Positions 22,426 through 33,418 of a DNA stretch of 64,000 nucleotides are shown here, piece by piece (position 1 is the stretch's first letter; every line of letters begins with the position of its first letter). The position numbers and the translations under genes are program-made. This DNA comes from Rhynchonema sp. JSB1_4. Lineage: Eukaryota; Nematoda; Chromadorea; Monhysterida; Xyalidae. Where the stretch lies: the NCBI GenBank assembly GCA_030248065.1, contig JASAMV010007542.1, forward strand, positions 1 through 64,000, in the 5' to 3' direction. A model generated the notes under the pieces. The model was not told where the DNA came from and did no database searches. It saw only the letters and a list, made by a program, of their open reading frames with translations.

Positions 22426-22763
22426 CCGTAAAAACTTAAATAGAGCCCCCCGGAATACCGTAAAAACCTAAATAGGGCCCCCCCGGAATAGAGCCCCCTT
22501 CGGAATATCGATCGAAAATAACACCGGATTTGGAACGCTCTCGCTGAGAAACGAAAATAATTTTTTGAAAATGGGGTCAGTGAATTAATAGAGCCCCCCT
22601 TGTATGTAGGTTTTTACGGTAGAGCCCCCCTCGGAATATCGATCGAAAATAACACCGGATTTGGAACGCTCTCGCTGAGAAACGAAAATAATTTTTTGAA
22701 AATGGGGTCAGTGAATTAATAGAGCCCCCCTTGTATTTAGGTTTTAACGGTAGGTTTTTACGG
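22426..22763. mobile_element. TA-type MITE with CCGTAAAAACCTAAATAG ends, containing a copy of itself
   Basis: Inverted ends CCGTAAAACTTAAATAG-like on the left and TTTAGGTTTT-ACGG on the right, TA at 22424-22425 and 22764-22765. A second copy of the same family occupies 22458-22619. The right end is complicated by a short duplication of the terminus. Confidence 0.75.
22458..22619. mobile_element. Inner TA-type MITE nested in its own family
   Basis: Ends CCGTAAAAACCTAAATAG and GTAGGTTTTTACGG. TA at 22456-22457 and 22620-22621 duplicates the TA of GGAATAGAGCCCCC in the outer copy, so the insertion history is explicit. Confidence 0.85.
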
Positions 22764-22913
22764 TATACACATTTTCATTAATATTTGCACATTATTACCT
22801 ACTTAGGTAACGCACTATACTATACCTTGATTTTTGGTGACCCCCCCACCATCTATCTATCGTCAACAAGTTTGGGTCGACCCCCCCCCCAGATTTCGGA
22901 CTTGGGTCATCTA

Positions 22914-23343
22914 CCGTATTGTCGGAAATAGAACCCCCCCATTAATTGACCCCCCATTAATTGAACCCCCCCTAAATGGCTCGAAATCAAAAATAGAACC
23001 CCCCCCATTAATTGACCCCCCCCCCCATTAATAGAACCCCACCCCCAACCTTCACCGTACCACAGATTAGTGGTATGGTAGGGCTGTGTTGTTGTGTCAA
23101 ACGTTGTTTAAGCTTGCGTACACAACAGAACACAGCTTTTTAAGCATAATTGCCGCTGTTAAAGGTAGAAAATACCGAAAACAAGCCATTTTTAAGGGCA
23201 TTATTAACAATGATTTTTTTCGTCGGGGGGCCAAATGAAAAATATAACCCCCCCAATAATTGACCCCCCCCCCATAAATTGAACCCCCCAAAATGACCCC
23301 AGTGAAAAAATAGACCCCCCGGGTTCTATTTCCGACAATACGG
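22914..23343. mobile_element. TA-type MITE, CCGTATTGTCGGAAATAG ends
   Basis: Both ends read CCGTATTGTCGGAAATAGAA (inverted), flanked by TA (22912-22913, 23344-23345) inside a GATAGATAGAT motif of the host MITE. C-rich repeats of ATTAATTGACCCCCC fill both arms. Confidence 0.9.
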
Positions 23344-23411
23344 TATCTATCGTCAACACATTTCGGGTGCCAATCCATCTATCGTCAACACCCTGACCAA
23401 GTACTACACTG

Positions 23412-24050
23412 GGGTGGGGTTCTATTAATGGGGGGTCAAATTTCAAATTTTTTCAAATTTTATCTGCAAGCTTACGCGAAGACCTTCACAAGATCCGGAA
23501 AAACCCTTAAAATAAAACAGTGTTAATAACAAAGAATGTGAACATGAATGAATAAACGACAATGGAAACGCACCGGTGAGATGAAACCAACCAAACGAGC
23601 CAGACTAGCACAACCAACACACAACAACGGCAAATTCAGCAACGGACGACGAGAACGAGAATACGGTTTTAAATATTGATGATGATCTGAAAGCAGCAAC
23701 CCAGTGACTGAGGAGATCAGTCAACGACGGCTGAAAATTTTGAGTTAATGTGGCAAGAAACTACGTCTCGACCACGTGAGTTTAGTTTAGTTTTAAAGGC
23801 CGCAATTGAGGCAGCAGAGACGACGCCCTCTGGTAGCCTGTTCCAGAGGTCCACGACACGATAGGCCCAGTACCCGGACAAGTCCGCACCCGCGCCATGG
23901 ACTCGACACAAACTGTGGGAGTGCCCTCGGGTTGGGCGGCCGGTGTCACGAGATGGAAAGAAGGATTCCTTGGTTACCCCAGGTATGTGACCGTGAATGA
24001 CCTTGTACGGGTCAATTAATGGGGGAGTTCTATTTCCCACAATACGGTAG
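23412..24050. mobile_element. Degraded CCGTATTGT-type element containing a LINE remnant
   Basis: GGTTCTATTAATGGGGGGTC at the left and GTTCTATTTCCCACAATACGG at the right are arms of the 22914-23343 family, separated by about 550 bp that includes a LINE fragment. Confidence 0.6.
23717..24040 (-). pseudogene. 3' end of a non-LTR reverse transcriptase ORF
   Basis: The minus frame contains GYWAYRVVDLWNRLPEGVV followed by SAASIAAFKTKLNSR. The RVVDLWNRLP block and the AFKTKL helix are the usual C-terminal end of CR1/Jockey-like LINE polyproteins. Only this tail is left; endonuclease and RT catalytic domains are absent, the expected 5' truncation. Confidence 0.8.
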
Positions 24051-25442
24051 TAGTAGTTTCAGTGGGCCAGAAAGTTTGCACTTCCAAATCCTTGAATCGC
24101 GTTAGTTTGCGATTATTGCACCTTCTTGCCCATACGGTGCGTGCGTGCGACAATACGGTAAGCGACGCATTCTCTTGCAAACCGTCTGACCATCGGTGGA
24201 GGAAGTGCAGTGGAACCAAACGGACAAGCAAGCTGGACTGGAGACGATACTCGACCAACTGCAAATTTTACTGATTTTCCACACAATTGCTCAAGGGAAG
24301 ACCAGTGCTGTTAGTGTGAAACTGCCCAAGACGTATAATATAATATATATGCACATAATATTTATACGCATGATTACATGACCCCTTCGGTCTGACCCAC
24401 CGAAAGTTTTCGCTCTCTTTATTTCAGAACATGTGTCAAGTATACAATACAAACACTTGAATCACAATTAGCATATTACTGGTCTCGTTAATTCTGAAAA
24501 ATATAAAACGTGTCAAAACTCAAGATAAATGTCGAAAAAAACAATTGCATTTACAGTTCGGTAACAAACGGACCAGAGAACACTCTTCAGGTACAATTGG
24601 TGATGATAAACAGTGACCTGATCATTAAGACGACAGGAATGCTGAAACGTAGGGATTTTTCACAGAATAACCCGGACCAGAGAATACAAGAGCAGTCTAG
24701 CCCGTTATGCGAAACGACCTCGGAGTCAGGCACGCAAACGCAATACCGTTTCATAAACGACAAAATAAGGTATAGGTGGATATGACATATTGTAAAAATT
24801 TGTTTCGTCTGACTCGGGTGCTCAGAACGAATTTCTTTTTGAATGGGCAGCGCAGATTCACTGGTTTGCTTGCTGGATAAGCTGCTTTGCATTACTTGGA
24901 ATGAATCGTTATAATCGGAAAAACCTATTCATAGACGTCATATTCTCGTACACTACAAGAATCATTGTCTATTCTGAGAAGAAAGTAAAAAACTTTCGAA
25001 AACACAAGTTTAACGAAACTCAAAAGCATATAATCTAATAAAAATGCTAAGTTATTTATCAAGCATACGTTTACTATTATACCGAAGTTATAATTAGTTA
25101 CTGAGATATCAATACGAGAACTGTGCTCCAAAATAAACAAAAAATTGTATTATATTATTATACAATAAATAAGTGAGTATGTAAATATAATGAGTTTGAG
25201 TAACGAACAACAATCGTAGGGGACTCTACATAACCGGAGATGGGAACAGAAGCAAGACACCTATAAATTGTAAAATTGACAATCAACGAAAATATGAGCA
25301 AACAAGCAGTTGATATTATACACCAGTCCACACCCCCAACCCCCCCCCCCACCCAAAAACACCAACCCAACAACCCCCCCCCCCCAAAAAACCCCACTGC
25401 GTATGAAAATTGCTGGAGCGCGGCTGTAAACCGTATGCAATG
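24051..25442. other. Unassigned, with C-rich low-complexity block
   Basis: No gene was recognised. Bases 25320-25395 are almost pure C/A with long C runs ending CCCCACTG, possibly a worn MITE end. Open frames up to 101 codons at 24510-24892 overlap on both strands without motifs. Confidence 0.45.
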
Positions 25443-25666
25443 AGTGATATTTTCGAAACAGTGTAAAGGTCAGTTGGGTGTAAAGGTCGGTGGAAAGCTC
25501 GGTCGACAGCTCAGTGTGACAGACCTCGGTGTAAACTTGAAACATTCCACGTTAATGACAGGCAATGTTTCACGTTTACACCGAGCTACGCCGACCGAGC
25601 TTTCGACCGAATTTTACACCGACCTTTACGCCCAACTGACCTTTACACCGTTTCGAAAATTCCACC
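25443..25666. mobile_element. Palindromic MITE, GTGTAAAGGTCAGTTGGGTG family, copy 1
   Basis: The arms match the element at 61270-61867. Flanks CAATG and CAACG (4 of 5 bases) fit a 5-bp target duplication. TGAAACATT and its complement flank the centre. Confidence 0.8.
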
Positions 25667-26097
25667 CAACGTATAGGCAATCCATCGGCTCATGGCACTT
25701 TTTATTATACACACAACGCATGCAGCAGCGCACGCCATTTTCTAAACAAAATGTACACTTTGAACGAGTGTTATACTTTGATGGCCGCTTTATAATCTAC
25801 TCGGTTTCAATTAGCTGCTTGACATGACACTTTTCTGCATTGTTGCAAAATTTGGGGATGTTTCAACGGATAACTGCAGAGAATAGATGCATTCATTGAC
25901 GGCAGTAATGTACCAGTAATGGTGGCGTGCAGCCTGTGCGTCTTGAGTGCCATGAGCTGGCGGATTGTCTATACAAGTATGCAATAGCCGAACGTCCATA
26001 CACGTATTGTTAACAAAATACCCACGGACCGTGTTAATTTAGAAAAAACTTCTCATTTTGTAACATATACTGTAGCTGTGAGCATGACGAGGTTAGA

Positions 26098-27170
26098 TTA
26101 AAGGGGAAATTGCACATTCCGAATCGCCTTTCAAACTCTACAGGTGTTTAGAAAGTCGTGTGGGCAACATGAAAGTCAAATCACTTGGAACAAACTCTCA
26201 AACATCTACCCAGTAGAAGCAGTTTAAAGGGAACAATCGGGGTACGGGGCATTCAACGCTACACAATCAATATCTGCAAAGAATTGGAAGAAAGAAGACC
26301 TCAAAATGCGACTACTGCAGCGCAACGATTGATGATGCGAGACATTTTCTACTGGAATGCTCAGAAGCAAATCACAGAAAAACAAGAAATAGGTATTCAC
26401 CGAACACAAATGATGATGAAGCTGCATTTACAGTTCTCAGTAATCCAAACAATCTAATACGATTTGTGCGCGATTCGGGTCGTGATCCCTACCTGTGATC
26501 ATAACCACATCTTATGATTAACTTAACCGAGGTGCCAGCAGAATAAATAAATAAAATAAGAAAATTCGGCGCGGACCGGCCGAATTTCCACCTGCGCATT
26601 CAGGCAAAGTGCCTGATCAAAAAGCTGTCAAGGCGGCGACAGAATGTTTCGCATGATTCTTGAAACTCACTAACTATAGAATTTCGCTTTGCTTTATATT
26701 TCGAATTTCAGCGAATTGTTCCAGCGTAACAAGCAGAGCATGAAACAATGAGCAGACACGCTAGCTGGAACAATTCGTGGAAATTCGAAATATAAAGAAA
26801 AGCGAATTTCTATAGTTGGTGAGTCTCAAAAATCATGCGAAACATTCTGTCACCTTGAGAGCTTTTTGATCAGGCAATTTGCCTGAATGCGCAGTGCATT
26901 GGGTGTGCTTGTGGCACGCATAACGCTTTGCGTAGTGCGATCTACACACAGTGGGTTTGGGCTTTGTGGGCTCCAATTGTGCAGATGCGCAGGTAGAAAT
27001 TCGGCCGGTTCGCACCGAATTTTGTTCCCAGTGGCTTGTCTCAAGCGCAATCTCCGGGGTACATGTTTGAGAGTTTGTACCAAATGATTTGGTTTTTGTG
27101 ATGCCCACATTGCTGTCTAAACACTTGTAAAGCTTGAAAGGCGATTAGGAATGTGCAATTTCCCCTTTAA
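26098..27170. mobile_element. TTAA-flanked MITE with a LINE insertion
   Basis: TTAA at 26098-26101 and 27167-27170; inverted ends AAGGGGAAATTGCACATTCC. Same family as 4517-5118. The left arm is interrupted by a LINE tail at 26242-26559, and about 100 bp of extra sequence sits at 26895-26985. Confidence 0.88.
26242..26559 (+). pseudogene. 3' end of an R1/I-like LINE with (AATA)n tail
   Basis: From 26244 one frame reads to TGA at 26496-26498 and contains TGHSTLHNQYLQRIG, then CDYCSATIDDARHFLLEC, the C-terminal Cys-Cys-His-Cys zinc knuckle of LINE reverse transcriptases. A 60-bp 3' UTR and an (AATA)n tail at 26542-26559 follow. It is 5' truncated and splits the TTAA MITE between two blocks that are contiguous in the copy at 1503-1788. 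Confidence 0.85.
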
Positions 27171-27196
27171 CGAGATTACACCGATGCTTTCCAAAC

Positions 27197-30100
27197 TTAA
27201 TCGTCATCGTGTTGTGGCTGACGTCTGTCGACGTTGAATTCGGGCATCGCACGAATCTTGTGCATGACGTCATCGCTCTCGAAGCGGTACCCTTCCGTAT
27301 TCACCCCGATTGTGTAGGCCACGGAAAGGGCAGCCTGAGATACAATCGATAAATAGTCAAAGAATCTTGGACATATACAGTGCCGCGCGGTGCTGCCAAA
27401 CACAGCGAAATGCTCCGGGCTCAGCTTTGAACAATGGGCAACAATCAGACAGTCTTGGCTAACTTTGGAGAGTAAGCACTGTACATTATGTATTATGTAT
27501 ATACATACACAGGCAGTTTGTAAGTAAACCGTAAATGATTGATTGTACATATACTTGTTCATTGTTCTAAGCCTACTCACTGGGAAGGACTTGTGGTTTT
27601 AAAACCACAAGTCGATTTGTGGTTATGACGAAACCACAAATTACTTGTGGTATTTGAATAAAAGTCTTGTGGTTTTGTCGATAAATCACAAAACACTTGT
27701 AAACACCACAAGTTATTTGTAACAAAACAACAAATCACTTGTGGTTCTGCCAGAAAAAGCGGGAATTGCACTGAAACATTTTTGTTGGCTGAGGATCGCC
27801 AAACTGGATAATTTCAAGTTAACGCTTTGCTGTATTTGGTGTTTTGATACCGCGCACGATGTTTGTTGTGCCGAAAGCAGTTCAATGTGGCTACGTATGT
27901 ATTTGAAATCTACTTGGAAGTCTCAATTTCAACAGCGAAACCTGAGGACTTCGATGATGGTTGGTTTTCAGTTGCTGAAATTTTTATGCTTTACTCTGCG
28001 TCGCATCCGTTTCGAAATCAAAACAGAACGCTTTCAGACAACACCCAATACCTCGCTCGTTCTGCTGTCCATCAAGTGATAAAGGAGGTCGGGCTCGGCC
28101 TTTTCACGAAAACGCCTGGACCGAATTCTCAGCGCCAATTTTTAGGTTAGTTTTCGTGCCGATCAAATTTGTCAATGAATTGCCAAAGTAAGCAGACAAC
28201 TCCGCCGATCAATGCATTCACTTATCATACACATCGTTTGCCTTTTGACATGTGGTATTCAAATTGAATGTCCCTTCAATCTCACTTGACATTTCACTCT
28301 TTCAGTCTATCCAGCGGCCGTATCAACCCAGCGGTGCAAAAGCTACGCTCACCGATTCGCACCCAGCAGTGCTGTGCACCACATAACGGTCGCCATCGGT
28401 TTGTGATTTGAGTGATAAAAATACAAAAATTTTCTATTCAAACCAAACTCTGCTTTGTCTTCATGCCGTTTGAGCAAAATTGCTTTGTTTTTGGTCCAAT
28501 ATTTTGGTACGCATGTACCATTTGAAAGCTTTTTTCTTCATATTTCGCGTTTTTTACTCCTATATTTCAATTTTATATCTTGTTTGTGGATGATCTTACT
28601 GTGTAAAGGAGAGTAAAGGGGAATAAAATCTGCACGAACCGAGATTAAAATGTTTGAAACATTTACAAGTAACTTGTAAACGACGGAAGAAATCACAAGC
28701 AATTTGTACAAACCACAAGTTAATTGTGGTTTTTTGACTGCTATGCCGCCGTGTTATAAACCACAAGTCTTTTGCTTAATTTTACAAGTCTTTAAGTGGC
28801 TCCAGTTTTACAAATGACTTGTTAAAAAACCACATAAAGACTTGTGGAAAAACCACAAGTCCTTCCCAGTGAGTAATAATGTTTGTGCTGGTGAACGAGG
28901 AAAATCCAAATATTGTCAACCGACCAAGGCCACTTGTTCGGCGTAGTATTCACCAACGACTCCAGACCGCCTGCATCGGTAACAGCGGTCTGTTTTCTGC
29001 TCAATGACAACGTGCAAGCGGATTTTTCCACTCAGAGGATCGTTATTGGGTCCGAACTTGTAATGGAACGGCACCGACCGTGGTCCCGTCCATGTGTGCT
29101 TGCAAACGTTGCCGCGCTACAAGCAAAGTCAAGAATTTTGTTGCACATGCATGCTGTTGTACAGTGCGATGTCATGCCAAAAGCTTTTGCGCCTTGGTAT
29201 AATACATGGAAAAAAATATCAATGTGCAGCAAGGGCAGATCCAGGAGCCATGGCCCCCTTGGGTCCATTTGGCCCCTGAAGGGGTACCGTTTTGGAAAGA
29301 GAAAAGGTCCCTTAAATCGCAGGATTTTCAATCTGATATGCTTCAAAAGTCCAAAAACCGCGGTCTTTGCGCGTCAGGTTTGGCTTTCGCGTGCGTAAAA
29401 AGTGTCAAAATTTCGTGCGCTTCACGCGCATTGTCACATTTTGTATAATATTTGATGTAAAAAGCGCGAAATTCTGAACAAGTACCAGATAGCAATGACT
29501 TTCACAAAATGGAACAAGTACTAGATAACAATAACTTTTTGATAGTTATGTGGCTACCCAGCAACGCTCTCGCGTTGTGCACATAAAGATCAGTGGCATA
29601 AAAATAGAGTCTAAAACAAACCTGCGCGAGTTGCGCAATACAACCTTTGTATAATATATAGTTTGCAATTTATCTTAAATCTCGAATTGTGGTTATGGTA
29701 CTGCATCTGTTTGCGCCCACCGATCCAAGAACCATCCCTCCACATAAGATTCATTCAGGTCGGGTTGGTTGGAGATAGGCTTGATGGCTGTGCTTGGGTT
29801 AGGCATGTGGTACGGCTTAGGCTGACCCTTACCACTAGGTTTAGGCTTAGTCCTGCAGTTGAGCACTGGTTAAGGGGTCAGCTGGTGGAAGATGTCGGTC
29901 ACCTAAAGTACTGAAATTTCAGGCTTGGTTTTAGGCTTCTGCATAGGCTTCGGCTTTTCACGTTACTTTCGGGTTGGCTTCGGCTAAGGCCTGTATTTTT
30001 CTGAATTAAACGGAAGTGCTTCTATCTGCCGTACGAGACCAACCAATACCCACGTTCTTGGATTCAGTGATCTCAATAGAGAATCGTCTGCATCTTTATG

Positions 30101-31718
30101 TGCACAACGCCTCGAAACGGAAACTAGAAAATCACGCTCTCTGCACAAGCTTCGTTCAGTGACCACTTATGGACAATGTATGTAGGTATGTATTCAATAA
30201 CTAGCATAACGTGTGTTGTAATATACGTTGGAGTCTCGTCTGAATAGTTAGCGAAATCTTTTTGAAACAAACCTTCATGTTCTTGCAATCGAATTTGAGC
30301 TTGACGTTGAAGCAACTGGCTGCATAGCCTTTGGGCACGTCAATGGCGGGGGCGTTCGAGAGTGGGTTCGCGATGTCAACAGAATGAACATAGTGAAATG
30401 CGCTCATGACCTGCATGAACACCAGACTGGTGTGAGGTAGCACCACGCGCCAGTAATACTCGTCGGATTTCTGAAAGTCACAATGACAGAATGATCGAGA
30501 ATAGACTAAAGGTGGAATTATACTGAGGAGCCCTGGCGCCTCGGTCTGTCTGCGAAAGAAGGCCGAAACTGACCAACATTACTGCACAGCGCTCAGTATT
30601 GTTACCTCGCCATGGTATGTATAGTTCAGCCACGTGCTCATGAGACGACTCTTTTTAAAGCTTGCTCGGCCAGATTCAAAAATGCGCCGGCTACACGGGT
30701 TTTCGCAAACGAAAGAAAGAGATTGGGCCGAGAGACATGATGACAAGTTCCAGCTAGCTGACCTCAACTTGTTGCGTGCTTACGCGAACAGCAACGTCGT
30801 TCAACACACAAATGTTTTGGGAGTCAAAAGGGAATTTACGCACCGAGGTGGAGAGCGTGTTTTTGAAAAATACATGCATTTCTCTTTCTTTCATTTCCAA
30901 AATACGTGGAACCGGAACATTATTGGATCCGTTCAAGTCAACTTCAAAATAAGTCGTCTCATGAGTTCGTGGTTGGACTATACACTCCTGGTAGTGGCTC
31001 TGCGGGCAAACTCAAACAGAGGTTATTCGTTTCGTCACGTCTGTGCATAGCGAGGGCAGTATGCACAGATGTGACGAAAACTCTGTTGTGTTTGCACGCA
31101 CTGATGTTACAGCCTACAAAGCTCTGCTGGTGGCTTTTGGAGGCAATTTGGCAGAGGCGTTCGCACTGAAGAACCATGGCACCTCGGTCTGTCTGCGAAA
31201 GCAGGACGAAACCAACCAACATTACTGCACTCAGTACATTATAATAATACTGCTGCGAAATGTGAGGCTGGACGCTGCAGCCATACTCTGTGACTTAGCA
31301 GCGTTTCGGGAGTCTGTGTGTTGCTTCTAATCTGTTGAAACAAAACGCATTAACATGGAAAACTGAACAACAGATAATTTTATAACGCGAACACTTTATG
31401 TTCAGAAATGAACACATAATGGCATGTGTAAGCTTCGAGTAATTCTTATACTAAGACATATGTAAAAGAAAGTAAGCATATGTACCTTGATGCTAACGAG
31501 CTTACGTACCGGCAATTCCGATTTGAACCTTGGATCCAGCAAGTTCAGCGCCTTCAAGTGATTGACGATGGCCATAAGTCTGACTTCGCCTGGACTACTG
31601 GTGATGAATGCCAACGTCGTGCCGTCACTAGGTCGACAGACCACTGCGTTAGGCACGACGCTCAGCAAACACGTGCAATTGGCCTCAGGGTCCATTTCGT
31701 TGGCACACCTGCGCGTCC
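27197..31718 (-). CDS. Unidentified gene, last four exons
   Basis: Four minus-strand exons, 31718-31510, 30470-30273, 29098-28925 and 27334-27197 (stop TAA), join in phase with GT-AG borders and encode a 239-aa C-terminus. Part 1 is Cys-rich (CANEMDPEANCTCLL) and ends in LLDPRFKSELP. Part 2 starts KSDEYYWRVVLPHTSLVF and includes SNAPAIDVPKGYAASCF. Part 3 contains KFGPNNDPLSGKIRLHVVI and CYRC. Part 4 ends acidic (HDDD). Exon borders and codon use argue for a real gene. I do not recognise the family, and the 5' exons were not found; they should lie above 31718. The last intron is mostly a TA-type transposon. The third exon is the least certain, since its acceptor is TTTGCAAG. Confidence 0.6.
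27576..28873. mobile_element. 1.3-kb TA-type element with ACTTGTGGTT subterminal repeats
   Basis: Ends CTCACTGGGAAGGACTTGTG and complement, with TA at 27574-27575 and 28874-28875. The motif ACCACAAGT recurs many times within about 200 bp of each end. The 0.9-kb middle is not repetitive and holds an open frame at 27863-28150. The element fills most of an intron of the unidentified gene. Confidence 0.85.
27863..28150 (+). other. Open frame carried inside the ACTTGTGGTT element
   Basis: A 95-codon frame starts MLCRKQFNVATYVFEIYLEV, continues with GWFSVAEIFMLYSASHPF and ends beside AG/GTTAGT, a donor-like site. Composition looks protein-like, but no transposase or other family was recognised. 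It may be a captured host exon, the relic of an element gene, or chance. Confidence 0.3.
29230..29445 (+). repeat. Dispersed repeat, copy 1
   Basis: GCAGATCCAGGAGCCATGG through GTCCATTTGGC, then AAATCGCAGGATTTTCA and a stretch of GCGCGTCAGGTTTGGCTTTCG, reappears inverted at about 36505-36830. Confidence 0.65.
30535..30605 (+). repeat. Direct repeat, copy 1
   Basis: CCTCGGTCTGTCTGCGAAAG followed by ACCAACATTACTGCAC recurs at 31178-31245. The function is unknown. Both copies lie in one intron of the unidentified gene. Confidence 0.6.
31178..31245 (+). repeat. Direct repeat, copy 2
   Basis: Second copy of the block at 30535-30605, about 640 bp downstream, with a few substitutions. Confidence 0.6.
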
Positions 31719-32315
31719 CTGTTAAAAACAGATCGATTTTTGCATGTCCTATGACAGAAATGTTGTTTTTTTTATTGATCACCCATATCCAGTATGAGCT
31801 TGCTATTTAAACTGAAGGAAATCTCTGAAAAGCCCAGGAGTAAAACTGACCTACTGCTTGTGCCATGATCGATATTACTGCGTGTGGAATGTTTGCTTCG
31901 ACCTGTGAAATTACAAGTGCCTTGTGTCAATCGTAAATGACTACATACAAAAACTAGGAGGTCTGAGAACGTCAGAAAAGGAACGTGGAAGCATAAACGT
32001 TCCATATAACGTGCATAGGGGCCCAAAAGAAGCGTCCCAGCCCCGGACGCAATTCAACAGCGTGAATGTGATTTTTATGGAGCGCTGTTTTGGTCAACAG
32101 CTTAAAAAATTCACGGTATACGAATATTGGAATACAGCTGTGTACTGTCAGCTGATGTGCGAAAGGAAATCTTCCTGTAATCAATGAAATACCGTATTTC
32201 AAATGCCTGGTGGGAAGCAAAATACGGTTGAATAAAACTAGCTGATGATTTTAACTAGACCATCGTAATCAACACGTGACAAAAGACGTAACGCAATCAT
32301 TTGGCAGAATCCTAT

Positions 32316-32475
32316 GACGGAATATCCGGAAGCCTCCAAGACAACGGACTATCCCGGCGACGGAGTGTCCGGAATCAACACGATGCAATATCCGGAACCC
32401 GGAACACGACGCAATATCCCAAAAACGGGCGGAATATCCGGAACCGTTCAAGACGACGGAATATCCGGAGGATTT
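32316..32475. repeat. Degenerate GGAATATCCGGA array
   Basis: GGAATATCCGGAA-like motifs recur five or more times at irregular 20-45 bp spacing with CAAGACGACGGA-type spacers. Each motif is a short palindrome, as in the array at 1-306, but the sequence differs. Confidence 0.7.
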
Positions 32476-33267
32476 AGCGCAGCTCGCCATCAGCGGCCTA
32501 AAATACCTTAGGCTTAGACTGGGGTTTCATGCTTCGGCTTTGCTAGCCCGCAACTGTTCCTCAGCAAGCTGTTTCTTGTGCACAGATCTTCCTGGGCCTA
32601 AGCCTAAGCCTGCAAAACAAGCCTAGATTAAAGATGATTTTGCCCAATGGGAGCTGTGCTGGTACCTATCCTGACAGAATGGGTAAGCTACAAGGGTTAA
32701 ACCCTGCGCACTGATGCACATCTTCGTCATGTCGTGTCATGCTGGGTATCTTTGCATACAGTATACTGTACATAGTCAACTCTCTACATTGTGAATCGAT
32801 CGGGACACGCATTTTTCACTATAAATCGTCAAGAATAAATGTAAAATTATGTCATTATGTAAAAAAATGTCATTCTATAAATGAAGAATCTTCACTATGC
32901 AAAATTATTGTAATTAAGAGCATAACTACATGGAGGTTAACTATATAAGGAGATTGGCAGCACCGTTCACTCCAGCATCTGTAAAATATGCGCGCTGAGA
33001 CTGAGAGTGGCACACAACCCAGTCTGTGTTGGGCGCAGAAGAATACAGCAAACCAGCGCGTGCGGGCGACCGCAGCATACATATTGTACGTGGTTGAGCT
33101 GCTCCACCACAATGTAACAGGCAGCGTTGAGTACAAACCTTCGTTGTTTGGTAACAAATAAGCCTGCGTAACAAAAATGAGCGAAAACATTTTCAGATGA
33201 TTGTGGTAACCTATGGATCGATTGTTTATGTATATGCTCTGACAATATTTTTGGGAGATTTATTTCA

Positions 33268-33418
33268 AACGCGTTGCCTGATCCGCAAGGCGCACCCAGC
33301 CGAGTTTCGTACTATTTTGCAATGACCAGTGTGTGTGACTGCTGCCCAGCTGACAATAACATGAATACCGTAGCTAGCACACAGATCATGCCCTTTACGG
33401 ATCAGGCAATGCGTTTGC
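33268..33418. mobile_element. Small inverted-repeat element
   Basis: AACGCGTTGCCTGATCCG near 33270 returns inverted as CGGATCAGGCAATGCGTTTG near 33398. About 100 bp of unique sequence lies between. No target duplication is visible. Confidence 0.55.

Larger units (their letters stand above)
22195..23411 (-). mobile_element. GATAGATAGAT-family MITE broken by two TA-type insertions
   Basis: In reverse orientation it matches 59882-60353, with seven GATAGATAGAT-type motifs and the terminus CCAAGTACTACACTG at 23411. It is split by the element at 22426-22763 and by 22914-23343. The other terminus is lost. Confidence 0.8.
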
